34,815 nucleotides of DNA from Elusimicrobiota bacterium (GTDB taxonomy: Bacteria; Elusimicrobiota; Elusimicrobia; UBA1565; UBA9628): assembly GCA_013044195.1 (NCBI GenBank), contig JABEUV010000078.1:1-34815 (forward strand). Direction: 5' to 3'. The notes under the pieces are model-generated. The model saw nothing but the letters and a program-made list of their open reading frames with translations, made no database searches and was not told where the DNA came from. The translations under genes were made by a program, and so were the position numbers. This document shows positions 1 through 12,000 of the stretch, piece by piece. Within the stretch, counting starts at the first letter, position 1; the number at the start of each line of letters is the position of its first letter.

Positions 1-1
1 C

Positions 2-3000
2 CAGGTAGCGCTCGGAGAGCAGGACCGGCAGGCCGTTTTCCTCGTAGTGGCTGAAGCGCACCTTCGTCGAGACCTCGCCGTCGGGAAGGCGCGCGTCGAC
101 GGTTTTCCCGTCCGAGTCGGCCGCGTAGGATTTCAGCGCCCAAGACGGCGCGGCCGCGTCGACCTGCGCGCCCGTCGCATAGGACTTCACGATGCGGCCG
201 GCGGCGTCCAGCACGGCCGCCGCCAAGCCTCCCGCGATGCGGCCGGCGACCGGGCCGCCGGCGATCTCCTGCGACAGCGCCAGCGGCCCGCGCGCCGCCG
301 GAGCCTGCGCGTCGACGACGTCGCCCGCGGCGTCCAGGCTCAGGACCAGGTCGCTGGTGCGGTAGAGCGTCCACGACTTGGCGTGCGCGAGCGTGACCTT
401 CAAGTCGTCGACCGCCTTCTGCGCGTTGACGACCTTGGCGTCGGCCAGGCGCAGTCGGTCTCCCGTTTTTTTAAGCGCCGCCAGCGCGGGGTCGATCTTG
501 GCCTTCGCGCTCGCCTGTCCCGGCGCCGTCTCGGCGTCGCGCGTCGCGGCCAGGAACGCGCGGCTTTCCGGCCCCGCAACGCCGCCGGGCGCCGAGACCA
601 TCGCCTTCGCCGCCGCCGCGGCCTTCTGAGACTGCGAAGCCGAAGCCTTGTTTGCCGCGGCCAAATCCGCCCCGGCGCCGTTATAGGCCGCCTGAGCCTT
701 CGCGTCGGCCGCCTTCGCCGCCGCCGACTCCGCCTGCGCGGCGGCCAGCGCGCTCTGGGCGGCGGCCAGGTCGGTCGGCGCGTGGTCGAACGCCTTCCAC
801 TGCGCGTTGAAGTCGTCGTTGGTGGTGTAGAGCTGGACCAGGCGGCCTTGCGCGTCGCGCGCGAAGCCCGCGCTGTCGAGCTTCACCTCGACCCAGCCGC
901 GGCGCAGAGACGCCGCCTCCTGCGCCAGCCGCGCCTTCTGCAGATCCGCCGCGCCCTGCGGCGAGGCGACGAGCTTGGCGAAGTCTCCCGCCTCCGCGGA
1001 GGCCTGCAGGCTGCCCAAGTTCGGAAATTCGTCGCGACCCGGGGGCGTGCCCGCGCCGGTGTAGGCCATCACCACGACCTTGTCGGCCGGCAGGGACTGC
1101 GCGGCCAGCGGCGTCATCGCCACCAGACCGGCCTCGGTCTGCACGTCGCCGGGCCGCAATTTCGGGTCCGGGCCGAAATAATAAAGCTTGCCCGCCTGAG
1201 ACAGGCCGCCGGGGCCGTACACGTCTTTGAAGCTCTGCGGCTTCAGCGGGCCGCCGTTCGCGTCGGCCAGCGCGAAGTCGCTGCGCGACAGCACGCCGTC
1301 AAGGGCGAGCGCGTTCGCGTTGTCGCTCAGCGCCGCCGCGGAGCCGTCGCGCACGGCCTGGGCCACGTCCACGCCGCCGACCACCTCGTAGGTCTTGCCG
1401 GACTGCGTGCCGCCCGCGCCGTCGCGTACGTACACCCGGCCTCCGGTGGTGATGAAGTCGTGGTCGGCGTTCCAGACCGTGTATTCGTCGGCGGACAGCC
1501 AGCGGCCGACGCTCCAGGTCCGCTGGCCGTTCGGTCCGACCTCCACCAGCGCGTACACCGGCTGGAGGTCCGTGGTCTTGGTCAGCCAGCGCGACTTCAT
1601 GTCGACCAACTGCTGCAGCGCCTGCGCGTCGCGGTCGATCTCCTGCGGCGGGCGGCCGGACCAGGTCGCGCCGCGCAGGCGCTCGCGCTCCAGCATGATC
1701 AACGCGTTGAGCGCGGCCATGCCGCGGCCGTATTTCGCCGTCTGGGCCGCGCGCGAGTCGTCGCCGATCACCTCGGCGCGCACGTCGTAGAGTCCGTCGA
1801 GAAGGCGCACGAGGCCGGGGCTGTGCTCGAACGCCGGCGACTCCAGCGCCGCCTCCAGCTCCGCGTCGAAGGCGGCCTGCGCTTTCAGATAGGCGTCGAG
1901 GCGGTCGTCGGTCAGCAGGAACTTCGTCGCGTTGTCGCCGTTGGCCGACAGATAGTCGGCCAGCAGGGCGTCCTTCGCGTCGTCGACGCCTTTCTGCAGA
2001 TTTTCCAGGCGAATAAATTCGGCCGCGACGGCGGGAGGCGGATTGTCCGCGCCCCAGAACGCGGTATCGAGCTGGCCCATCAGCGCGCGGCGTTGAGAGA
2101 GCGCCAGCGCGCCGTCGCGCGCCGAGTCCTCGGCCTGCGCGTGGAAGAAGGTCAGCAGTTCGGCCCCGGAGCCGGAACTGGGGTTCAAGCCGCCGAGCGA
2201 GGCGATCACCGCGTCCACGTCCTCGCGCACCGCCTGGCGCTTGCCCTCCTCGTCGTTGCGCGTGAGCAGATCGAGGCGCTGGGCGTCCGTGTAGTCGTTG
2301 CCGCGCACGCCGTCGGCGTTCGTCCGCGCGATTCGATAGAGCCGGGCGTCGGCGTCGAGCCGCGCGACAAGCCCCGGCTGGACGGCGGGCGAGAGCTTGG
2401 CCAACTCCGCGTCCTGAGCGGCCGCAAACGCCGGGTCGGCCATGCGCTCGGTCCAAAAATCAGCCAGCGCGCCGGTCGCGTCGGGCCGCAGGGACGGCGG
2501 CGGCACGGGCGCGACCGTGGCCTGCAACGGGTGCAGTGTCCCAGCCGAGCCCTCTCCGAGCGCCTGCAATTCGGTCACCAGGTCGATGAACGCCGATTTC
2601 GTGGCGACCATCGTGCCGCCGAAGTCGGACCAAGCCTGGGCCAGTCTCTGCTGGGACGCGGCCAGCGCGGCCGCACCCCCGGGCTGGTCGATGAGTGCCG
2701 TGCGCGCGCGCAGATCGGCCTCGTCGGCCTGGATCTGCGCGCCGCGCGCCTGCAGTTCTCGTTCGCCGTCCTGGACCTTGGTCATCAGCAGGTTGAGCTG
2801 GAGGGACAACTGCTGCATGCGCCCGTCGGACTCCAGTTGCTTGCGCAGGACGTCGGACATGATGCTCTCAAGGCCCTTTTGGATGTCGCGCGGATCGGGG
2901 GCCTCCAGGAAAACGCCGCTGATGCTCTGGCCCTGGAACAGGCCGCTGGCAAGCACCGGCGTGAAGCCCTTGTAGCTCATGCGCTCGGCGATGGTGTTGG

Positions 3001-6000
3001 CCCGGATCTGCTGCATCAGGCCGTCCTCGGTGCCAAAGTTCGCGGGCAGGCCGCCGTCGGAGAACAAGGTCTGTTGGATGATACCGACCTCGCGCTGTTG
3101 AATATCGGAGATCAGTCCCGCGGCCAAATCGGCCGGGCTCGCCGCCGCGGTCGCGTCCTGCGGCACGAGCGCGGCCAGCCCGGCCGCGGCCGACGGCGAC
3201 AGACCCAGCAGGGCCGCGATCCGCTCGGATTCGCCGGCCACGCGCGCGGCCGCGCTGGCGCGCAGCGCATCCAGCTCCGCGGGTCGGGCCGGGTCGCCGG
3301 GCCGCGGCGCCGCCGGCGCAATCGGCGGGAAGCCGCGCGCGCGCAACTGCGCCTCGGCCCAGCGCTCCAGGCGCACATCGGTCTGAAACCGCGCTTCCAG
3401 CACCCCGGCGTTCACCCGCGCTCCGGCCAGTTCGGTCTGATAGATGCGCGCCGCCTTCTGGTCGCGCAGGCGTGAGAGGGCAAGCAGGACGCTCGGCGGA
3501 GTGCTGGGATCGCGCAGACGCACCTCGATCCAGCCCTCGACGAAGTTCTTGTTGATCGGCAGTTCGCCCATCGTCTGCTTGGCGTAGTCGTAACGCATGT
3601 ACGCCGACGAGTTGCCCTGGGCCACGACGGGAGAAGGGATGTCGGGCGGCGCGGTCGGAGAAGCCGGCGCCAACGCCTGCTCGGAGCGGGCCAGCTCGGC
3701 CTGCAGTTGAGCCCAGTTCGTCGGCGGCGTCGGCGCGTTCGCGGCCGATGCGGCGGGCGCGGCGGGCGCTCCCGAGCCGTCGCCCAGGGCGTAGAGGCCG
3801 GCTTGTTCCTTGAGGATGTCGCCTTGGAGCTCGGCGGCGGTCACCGCCGCCGACGGGTCGGTCGAGCCGGCCAGCGCCGCGAGTTGGGCCTGATCGTCGG
3901 CCAGCCGCTGATGCAGGCGCGAGCGCTGGTCGGCGACCTGCGCGGGCAGGGCCGCCAGAGCGCGCTCCGCCGTCAAGGTGTTGATGCGCGCCGCGGCGGC
4001 CTTGTCCGGGTCGTAGATCGGGCCGTCGCCGAAGGCGCCGATGAGGCGCGTAAACGCCCGCACCACGATCGACACCGGCTCCAGTTGAAGCACCTGGACC
4101 TTCAGGTTTTTGTCGACCATCTGCTCGACGGCGCGCGCGACGGCCACGCGCGCGTCCAGCACGCGCGTCTGCGTGACGACGGGGTTCTGAGACTCGACCA
4201 AGGTCTTGAGCGCCGCCAGCGCCTGCGCCGGGTCCATGTCGATTTCCAGCGGCGCGCCGGCGGCGCGTCCCAGTAGAAAATTCAGCTGGGCGCGGGCCGA
4301 GTTCTCCGAGGAGAGCGCCAAGCCGCGCTTGACGCGCGCGTCATCGAGCTTCTGAGTCGCGTTCGCGCCGCCCGACGCGGCCGCCGCGGCCAGCGCCGGC
4401 AGGACGCGCGAATCGTAGAGGCCGACGGCGTTCTGCGCCGTGCGGTAGGCGACGACCTCTTGATAGAACTGCACGGCCAGACCGGTCTTGAGGCTGGCCT
4501 GAAGGTCCTCGTAATACGCTTTCTGTTGGTCGTGCTGGCGGACCTGCAGTTCGCGCAGTTCCTCGGGCTGGAACTGGAAACCGAACACCGGCGTCACCGG
4601 AATGCCGGTGATCGCGATCTGCGGAATCCAGCCCAACCCCGAGTCCGTGAGGCCGACGCCGACGTTGAGGTCGAGCCACGCCTTCTGGAGCCGGTGCTCC
4701 TGCGAACGCGCCATCTCCTCGGCCGCCTGCGCGCGGTCGGCGAGCGCGCCCAGGTTCTTGGAGTCGGCGACGGCCAGCGCGTACGCATCGTTGAACGAGG
4801 CGATGCGGGCGGGCCCCGACGGCAGGCTGGGCCGGCCCATCGAGGCCGGATCCTCGATGGCCGCCGCGGCGGCCGCGACGGAGGCGTTGGCGCTGGCGTC
4901 GAGCGCGGTCTGCGCATACCAGCGCCATGCGTCGAAGGCGCGACGCAGGTCGTCGGGGCCGATCTGGCCGTTGCGGTAGGCGCGGATGGCGTCGCCCAGG
5001 CGCGCGGCCGCGGCCGGCCCCTGCGGCGCCGACGCATCGGACGCCGCCTGCCAGGCGCGCGCGCGGTCGAGATCGGCCTGGCGCTGGACGTCGCGGTCGG
5101 CGTAGAGCTGGTCGATCTCCAAGTTGGTCGCCTGGCTTTCGAGCACGTAGGAGTGATCGGCCGCTTTCGAGGAGGGGTCGTAGATCGGCAAGCGCATCGA
5201 CACGCCCATGGTCAGCACCTGGTTGTTCATCATGTCCTGATACTGGACGCCGAAGCCGGCCGACAGCCGGTCGACCCACGGCAACCAGTTCATCACGTTG
5301 AACGGCACGGCGCCGACATCCTTGCGCAGCGCGGCGGGGTCGAGCGTGCCGAGGATCTTCGTCAGGCGGTCCGGCGCGGAGACGAGCGTGCGAATGTTGC
5401 CCATCAACTGCTGGAGGTCCGCCGCGTTGAGCTGGGCGAACGGCGAGGGTGCGGCCGGATCGCGGCCGGCCAGCGCGTTGTAGCGCGCGAGCGCCTGGTT
5501 GTAGCGGTCCAGCGCTTCGGACAAGCGCACGCGCGCGTCGGCGCGCACGGCGTCGTTGGGAGCGTTGCGCACCTCGTAATCGGCCAAGCGCAGGTCCCAC
5601 TGAGCTTCGGCCAGGGACGCCACGTCCTCCTGCCACTGCTTGGTCAGAGAGACAAGCCGGTCCTGAAGCTCGAGACCTTCCTTGGCCAGAGAGTAGGTCT
5701 TGTCGTCGATCAGCTTCTTCTGCGTCTTGGTCAGGGTCATCTCCGTATACGTGCCCACGGTCGGTCCGCCGCCGACGGCCAAGTCGGCGGTGGTGTTGTC
5801 GACGGCGCGCGAGACGAAGCCGACCATGCCTTGCGTGCGCGTGTTGTCCATAAACGCGCCGGCCTTGCGAAGTTGATCGATGTCGCTGGTCAGGCCGCCC
5901 ATGTCCTGAGTGATCAGCTTGCGCGCGACGTCGGTCGCGTAGACCTGGCTCAGCGCCTGCACGGTCGGCGAGGCGCCCTTCGCGTCGGGGCCGAAGAAGT

Positions 6001-9000
6001 CCGTCATGCCCTTGTCGAACGCCGCCAAGGTCCGGCCGCCTTGGAGCTCTTTGTGCGCATGGTCGGCCACCGCCTGCCACAGCTGAGCGAGCGTGAAAGA
6101 CGTGTCCATCGTCAGCGATAGACGGTTGCCCATGCCGATGTACTGGGAGCCGTAGCCGAGGTCGACCGAGGAGTTATCGCTGAGCTTCTTGGACAGCTGG
6201 GCGTAGTAGGTTTTCGCGCCGCCGATGATCTCCCCCTGGCCGCTCAGCGTGATGCCCTTGTCCGGCAAGGTGAACGAAATCTGGTCGCCATAAGTGTTGG
6301 CCACCTGCCCGGCTTCGGCGTTGAGGCTGTTGTTGATCTGCAGCCAGGTCTTGCCCTGGTCGTTCTTGATCGAGATGCCCTTGACGATCGTGGTGCCCAG
6401 CGACTGCTGCTGAATGTCGTCGGTGCCGCGCGTGTTGGCGTAATACATGCTGACGGTGAAGGAGTCGCCGGTGTCGTGGCCGAGGAGTCGGTTGACGTCG
6501 AACGTGGGGCCCACCTGCGTGCGCGAGTAGTATTTGTTGTCGCCGTTGGCCGTAATCGCGAAGTTCTGGTTCAAGCTGGGGTCGTAGCCGGTAAAGTTCA
6601 GATTCGCGGTCTCCAGGAACGTGCGCGGATCTTTTATGAACAAAGCCTGCTGGGAGGCGTCAAGGCTCATCACGTCGTTCATCTTGAACGAAGTCTTCAG
6701 GTTGCCGCCGTAGAAGTAGGGGTTGCTGCCCGGCTGATTGGCGAGGTCTCCGTAGCCGGCCAAGCCCACGTAGAGCTTGTTGTTGAGCAGCATCACCGCG
6801 TAGTCGTCGAAGATCATCAGGCGCGACGGGCTCAGCGTCGAGCCGATGGTGTTCGTAGTCGGGATGTCGAAGCCGAAGCGGTGCAGGTCGACGTTCAGGT
6901 AGTTGACCCAGTTCTGGCCCTGCAAAGACTCGACCTGGACCTCGACGCCCTTGTCGCCGTAGGGCGCGTTCTGGCCGCCGGAGCTGGGGGGGCTGGTGAA
7001 CTGGTAGCTGTTGACGCTGATGTTGTTGCCCCAGACGTGCGCGACGTTGCCGAGCGTCGCCCAGGTGCCGGTCTGCAGGCCATTGGGCACCGAGAAGTTC
7101 GACTGGTAGACCAGGTAGAAGCCGTCGGCGTTGTCGCCGAACTGCATGATGCTGGCGCCGGGGATGAAGTTCGAGATGCCCGCGGGGTCGGAGAGAAGGC
7201 TGCTCTTGAGCGAGGACAAATCCTGGTTGGCGATGTTCTGCGAATTCTGCGTGACCATGCCCAGCATCGCGTCGAGGAAGGACGAGAAGTCCGACTTCTT
7301 GATCACGATCGCCTGCGTCGAGTCGCCGCCGCCGCTCATGGCCCAGGCGCCCCCGCCCTGGCCCAGGCGCAGGGCCTCGATGCGGCGCACGAGGTCCGGC
7401 GGCAAAGAGCCCTGGACGGCGGGGTCGGTCAGCATCTGCGTGAGCTTCTGCTGGTCGCTGTCGACGCCGGTCAGGTCGGCCTGCACGATTTGCTGGGAGC
7501 GCGACAGATCGTTTTCAAGCTGGTGCCAGTTGATGTTGGCGTCGAGGACGGCCTTGGTCTGGTCCTGGAGCTGGGACACGTCGTCGGCGACGTTGCGCAG
7601 GGCGCTATGCTGGGCCGGGTCGAGCTGAGACATCCAGGACAAAACCTTCGCCTGCGTGGTCTGCAGGCCGCTCAACGTCGTCGCCAGCGCCTGGGACATG
7701 GTGTTGATCTCGGTCAGTTCGTTCTGGTTGACCGACGAGCCGTTGGAATAGATCGTGCCCAGCGAGTTGTAGTACGTCTGCACCGAGTTCAATGTACCGA
7801 ACGCCTGCTGGTCCCAGCCGGTCTTCATTCCGTAGAACGCGCCGGCCTGCTGGAGGAAGCCGTTGAGCTGGTTGTAGACCGCGACCTTGCGCGCGTAGAC
7901 GGCGGCCGGCGTCGCGTTCGTGCCGTTGGAGTTCACGTAGGCGTCGTCGATCTGCGTGTCGGCGATCGCGGCCCCCAGCGACTGCGAGGCCGTGTTCAGG
8001 AAGGCGACCGCCTGAGGAACCTGACTGCTCAGCGCCGACTGCGCGGACGCGACGACGGAGTTGGCGTAGAGATAGCGCGCGACCGCGTAGGCGGCCGGCG
8101 CTCCGGCGGGCTGGGCGATGCTGGACGGAACCAGGCGCTGGGCCGCGTTGAGCGCCAACATCGATATCTGCTGGTCGGTCGAGATCGTCGGCGAGGGCTG
8201 CTTGCCGACTGGAACCGCGCCGCTGCCGCCCGCGCCCACGCTGATCGACGTCGAGCCCGCGGCGGCCTGGGCGGCCTTGGCGATGGTCTGCAGTTCGGTG
8301 CCCAGGTTCGGGATAAGGCTTGCGTTGACGATCGCGTTGACCTTCGCGATGCTGCCTGCGTCGGTGCCCACGCCGGTGGGCAGCATGTAGGCCTGAAGAT
8401 TGTATTTCCCGTTCGACAAGGTCTGGATTTGGGTCAGGATCTGATTGATCTGGGTATCCTCGGTGTTGATCTGCGTCGCGCGCTGGGCCTCCTCGGCGTT
8501 GTACTGCGTGATCTTCATCGGCAGGCTGTAGGGCTGGACCTCGCCGTACAACGTCTCGGTGCGCGTGCAGCCGGACGCGCACTGGCGGTCCTTCATGTCC
8601 TGGAGGTACTGCGTGATGCCTTCGTGTTGACCGGCGGAATCCGTGTAGCCGGTCATGTAGTTCTGCAAGGTCTGGCGGAACGAGGCGATGTCGGCGTGCG
8701 CGGCCGCGGTGTTCCCGGTCGGCGCGCCCTGCGTGACGACGGCCCACGGGATCGTGTTGTTGTAGAGGCTGTTGGTCTGGGTCAGCAGGTTCTGCTCGGC
8801 GGTGAACAGCGTATAGTAAGACCCGTTGCTGTTGGCCGCGTAGGAGGCGATGCTGCTCTGCTGGTAGGGGATCAAGCTGCCGGTGATCATCTGCTGGGCG
8901 TTGCGCAGGGTCGGGAGGATGGTGTTCTGAAGGAGCGCGGTCTTGCGGTCGATCAGCGCCTGGCCGCCGCCTTGGCCGGTGTTGACGAAGTTCACGTCGG

Positions 9001-12000
9001 CCGAGATGTCGCTCAGGATCGACTGGTCCATGCTGACTAGGCCCTGTAGAGACTGCTGGACCTTGGGCAAGGTCGTCGTCATCGCGGTCTGGATGGCGGT
9101 GACCGTCGCTTGGTCTTCCGACCATTGGATGACCGCGCGCGCGGCCAGAGGGACGTTCTGCGCCGCCGTGATCAGCGCCATCTTGGCCTGGAAGGTGGCC
9201 ACCGAGCCGTCGTTGGGGAACTGCACGGCTTGGAGCTGCGCGCCGTAGTTCTTGATCGCGGTCTGCAGCTGGGTCAAAGACATCCCCGACAGCATGGGGA
9301 TGCTGGAGCCGGCGGCCTTGTTGATCTGCGTGGCCGTCGCGTCCAACTGGGCCAGGAGCTGCTGGGCCGCCGTCTGCTTGGCGCCCAGGTCCGTCTGGGT
9401 CTGCGCCAACCAGCGCGGCAGCGACTGGGGCAGGACGTCGCCGAAGACGTTCGTGGTCGTCGCCGCGTTGTTGGGATCCATCATCGCGTTGACCTGGTTC
9501 AAAAACGACTGCTTCGACGCCAGTTCCTTCTGCCAGCCCGCCTGGCGCTCGGAGAGGATCTGCAGGACCTGGGCCTTGGTCGGATTGCTCACGGTCGGGT
9601 TCGGCTGACCGGGCGCGGAGCCCGGCACCGCGATGACCAGCGCGCCGGCGAATTCCACCGGCACGGCCGGAATCTTCGCCAGGCCCGCCTGAGCCTGGCT
9701 CAGCGCGGTGTTGACCTCGGTCAGATCCGCCTGGAAGCCGGACAGCGAGAATGCCGACGGATCGTTGGGGTTGCCGGTGGTCGCCCACTGCGCGGCCTGG
9801 GGCAGGAGGGCCAGGCGGCGCGCGTATTCGGCGGCGGCGGTCGCGCTTTGGCCCTTGTCTTGCGCGTTGACCTCGGAGAGGAAGCCGCTGATCGTCTGCT
9901 GGAACTGGCCGATGTTCTGCGTCGCGGTACCGGCCTCGGTCTGCAGGCCCGCGAGGCTTTTCTGCGACGCCTGGTCCAGCGCGACCGCCTGCTGGGCCTG
10001 CTGCTGCCATTGCGTCTGCTGGGCCGAGGTCGCGTTGTTGGCGGCCAGGTTCTGCTGGTTCTGCGCGGCCGACGCATTGATCGCGTTGGTTTTCTGCTGG
10101 AGCAGGCCCTGCATCTTGGCGATCGCCGCCTCCGCCGCGGAAATCTCGTTGAGGGAGAGCGCCAGGTCGACGACGCTGTCGAGCTTGGCGAAATCGGTGT
10201 GGAACTGCATCATGCCCTGGCCGTTGCGACGGTCGGCCAGCGCGTGGTTGCGTATCCGGTTGGACGCGGCAAGCAGTGCCTCGGTCGCGTCGCGCTGGGT
10301 CAGCTCGGCCTTCACCTGCTCGCGCTCTTTGTAAATGCGATCGACCATGCCTTGGATCGCGGTCTCCTTAGTCTTGCTGAGCCGCGGGGTCACGGTCGGC
10401 CCCGCGACCCCGCCCGAGCCTCCATGGAGCAGTCCGTCGATGCGCGCGGCCAGCGCCTTATACGACGCCTCGCGCGCCGCCAGTTCGTCCGGCGTGCCGT
10501 CCTTATCCGTCGGCGGCGGAGGCAGGAGCGGTCCGTAACGGTCGCTCAGGGCCTTCAGACGCCGGAGGTCGGACAGGTCGGCCGCGGTCGGATTGGTGAT
10601 GTCGCGCTTCTCGGCCAGCTTGGCCTGGACGTAGGACTCGTCGCGCTTGGCCGCCAGTTCACGCAGGAGCGCTGCGTACTGCGCGCGCTCCACCGCCGTG
10701 ATCGGCCGGCTTTGAGACTTCAGCGCGGCTTCCTGCGCCGCGACGTCGCCGAGCTTGGCGCGCAATTGCGTCATGCGCGCCTCCACCGCCGAGGTCTCCG
10801 CCGAAAGCCCGCCCGCTCCCGCCGCCAGCGCGCGGATGCGCGTCAGCGCGTCGGCCGGGGGCCCTTTCCAAAGATCGGCGTCGAAGGGCAGCTTCGAGTT
10901 CGGCCGCGCTTCGGCCGCGCTCACCAGCGCCTGAGCCGGGGCGCGCGTCTCTCCCACATGCGCGGCGTCCTCGAAGCCCAGGCCGCTCTTGACGGTCAGC
11001 GCCGCGCCCATGACCGCGTCGGAGATGTGCAGGCCGCTGACTTCCTGCAGCTTGAAGAGCAAGGTGCTGCCCCAGGTGATCGCGCCGCCGAACGGGATCA
11101 CGCTCTGGCCCTTGGGCCGCTCCACGGCGGAGCCGACGGCCTCGAACAGGTGGAACTGCCCGCCGGTGGCGGCGTGGTAGGCGGGGTTGATCGAGGCGTC
11201 GATCTGGCCGGCGTAGGTCATGATGCCGGCGATCTCCGCGCCGACGGTCGAAAGGCCCACGAAGGACTTGAGGTTGGCGCTCCAGAAGGCGCGCGAGAAC
11301 GCCGTGCCGGCGATCACGCGCAGCCATTCCTGGGCGGTCAGGTCGGTCAGCGGGTGGCGGTCGCGGATCTTGGCGATGGCGTCGCGCGCGCTGGACGGGA
11401 AGGTCAGCAAGGTCGACAGGATCATGGTGTTGAGCAGAGGCCCCACCACCAGGTCCCGCGCCAGCCCCCCCGCCGCGGCCGCCACGACCGGCGCCAGAAG
11501 GTGGCCGACCAGCGGCGTGGCGCCGACGACGACGGGCAGGCCGTTGAGGCCCCAGACCAGCGCCGGACCGAGCAACGGGATGGAAGTCAGCGCAAAGGAC
11601 AGCGGCAGAACCGGCGCGAACGCGCCGAGCAAGCCCATGGCGACGGCGCTCAGCACCGCGAGCGTCAGGCGGCGCGCCAGGAAGGTCGCCAGCGGCCGCG
11701 CCAGCGGCGTCAAAAACCAGCGCTCGACTTCGCGAAACCAGGAGCGCGCGCGCAGGCGGCCCAGCGCGCCGGGTCCGCGCAGGCGCTCGCGGCGCAAAGA
11801 CGCCTCCAGCCACTTGCGCGCCAGGTCCGGCTCTTTCGACAACCCGAGAAAATCCTCGCCGGAGTGGAAGAACTCGAAGGAGATCGCCTGGCGGAAATAG
11901 CCGAACACGAACGTGTCGAACAGATGATACGGGAAGCGCACCGCCACGCCGAGAAAGAGCTTGTGGACTTCCAGCAGGCGCGCACCGACGCCGCGCCAGC

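Noticed and set aside
7605-10010. Minus-strand frame of 801 codons, and those at 4341-6080 and 1299-2456
   Set aside because: Out of frame with the continuous giant frame; low-complexity Arg/Pro/Gly composition and no plausible domain.
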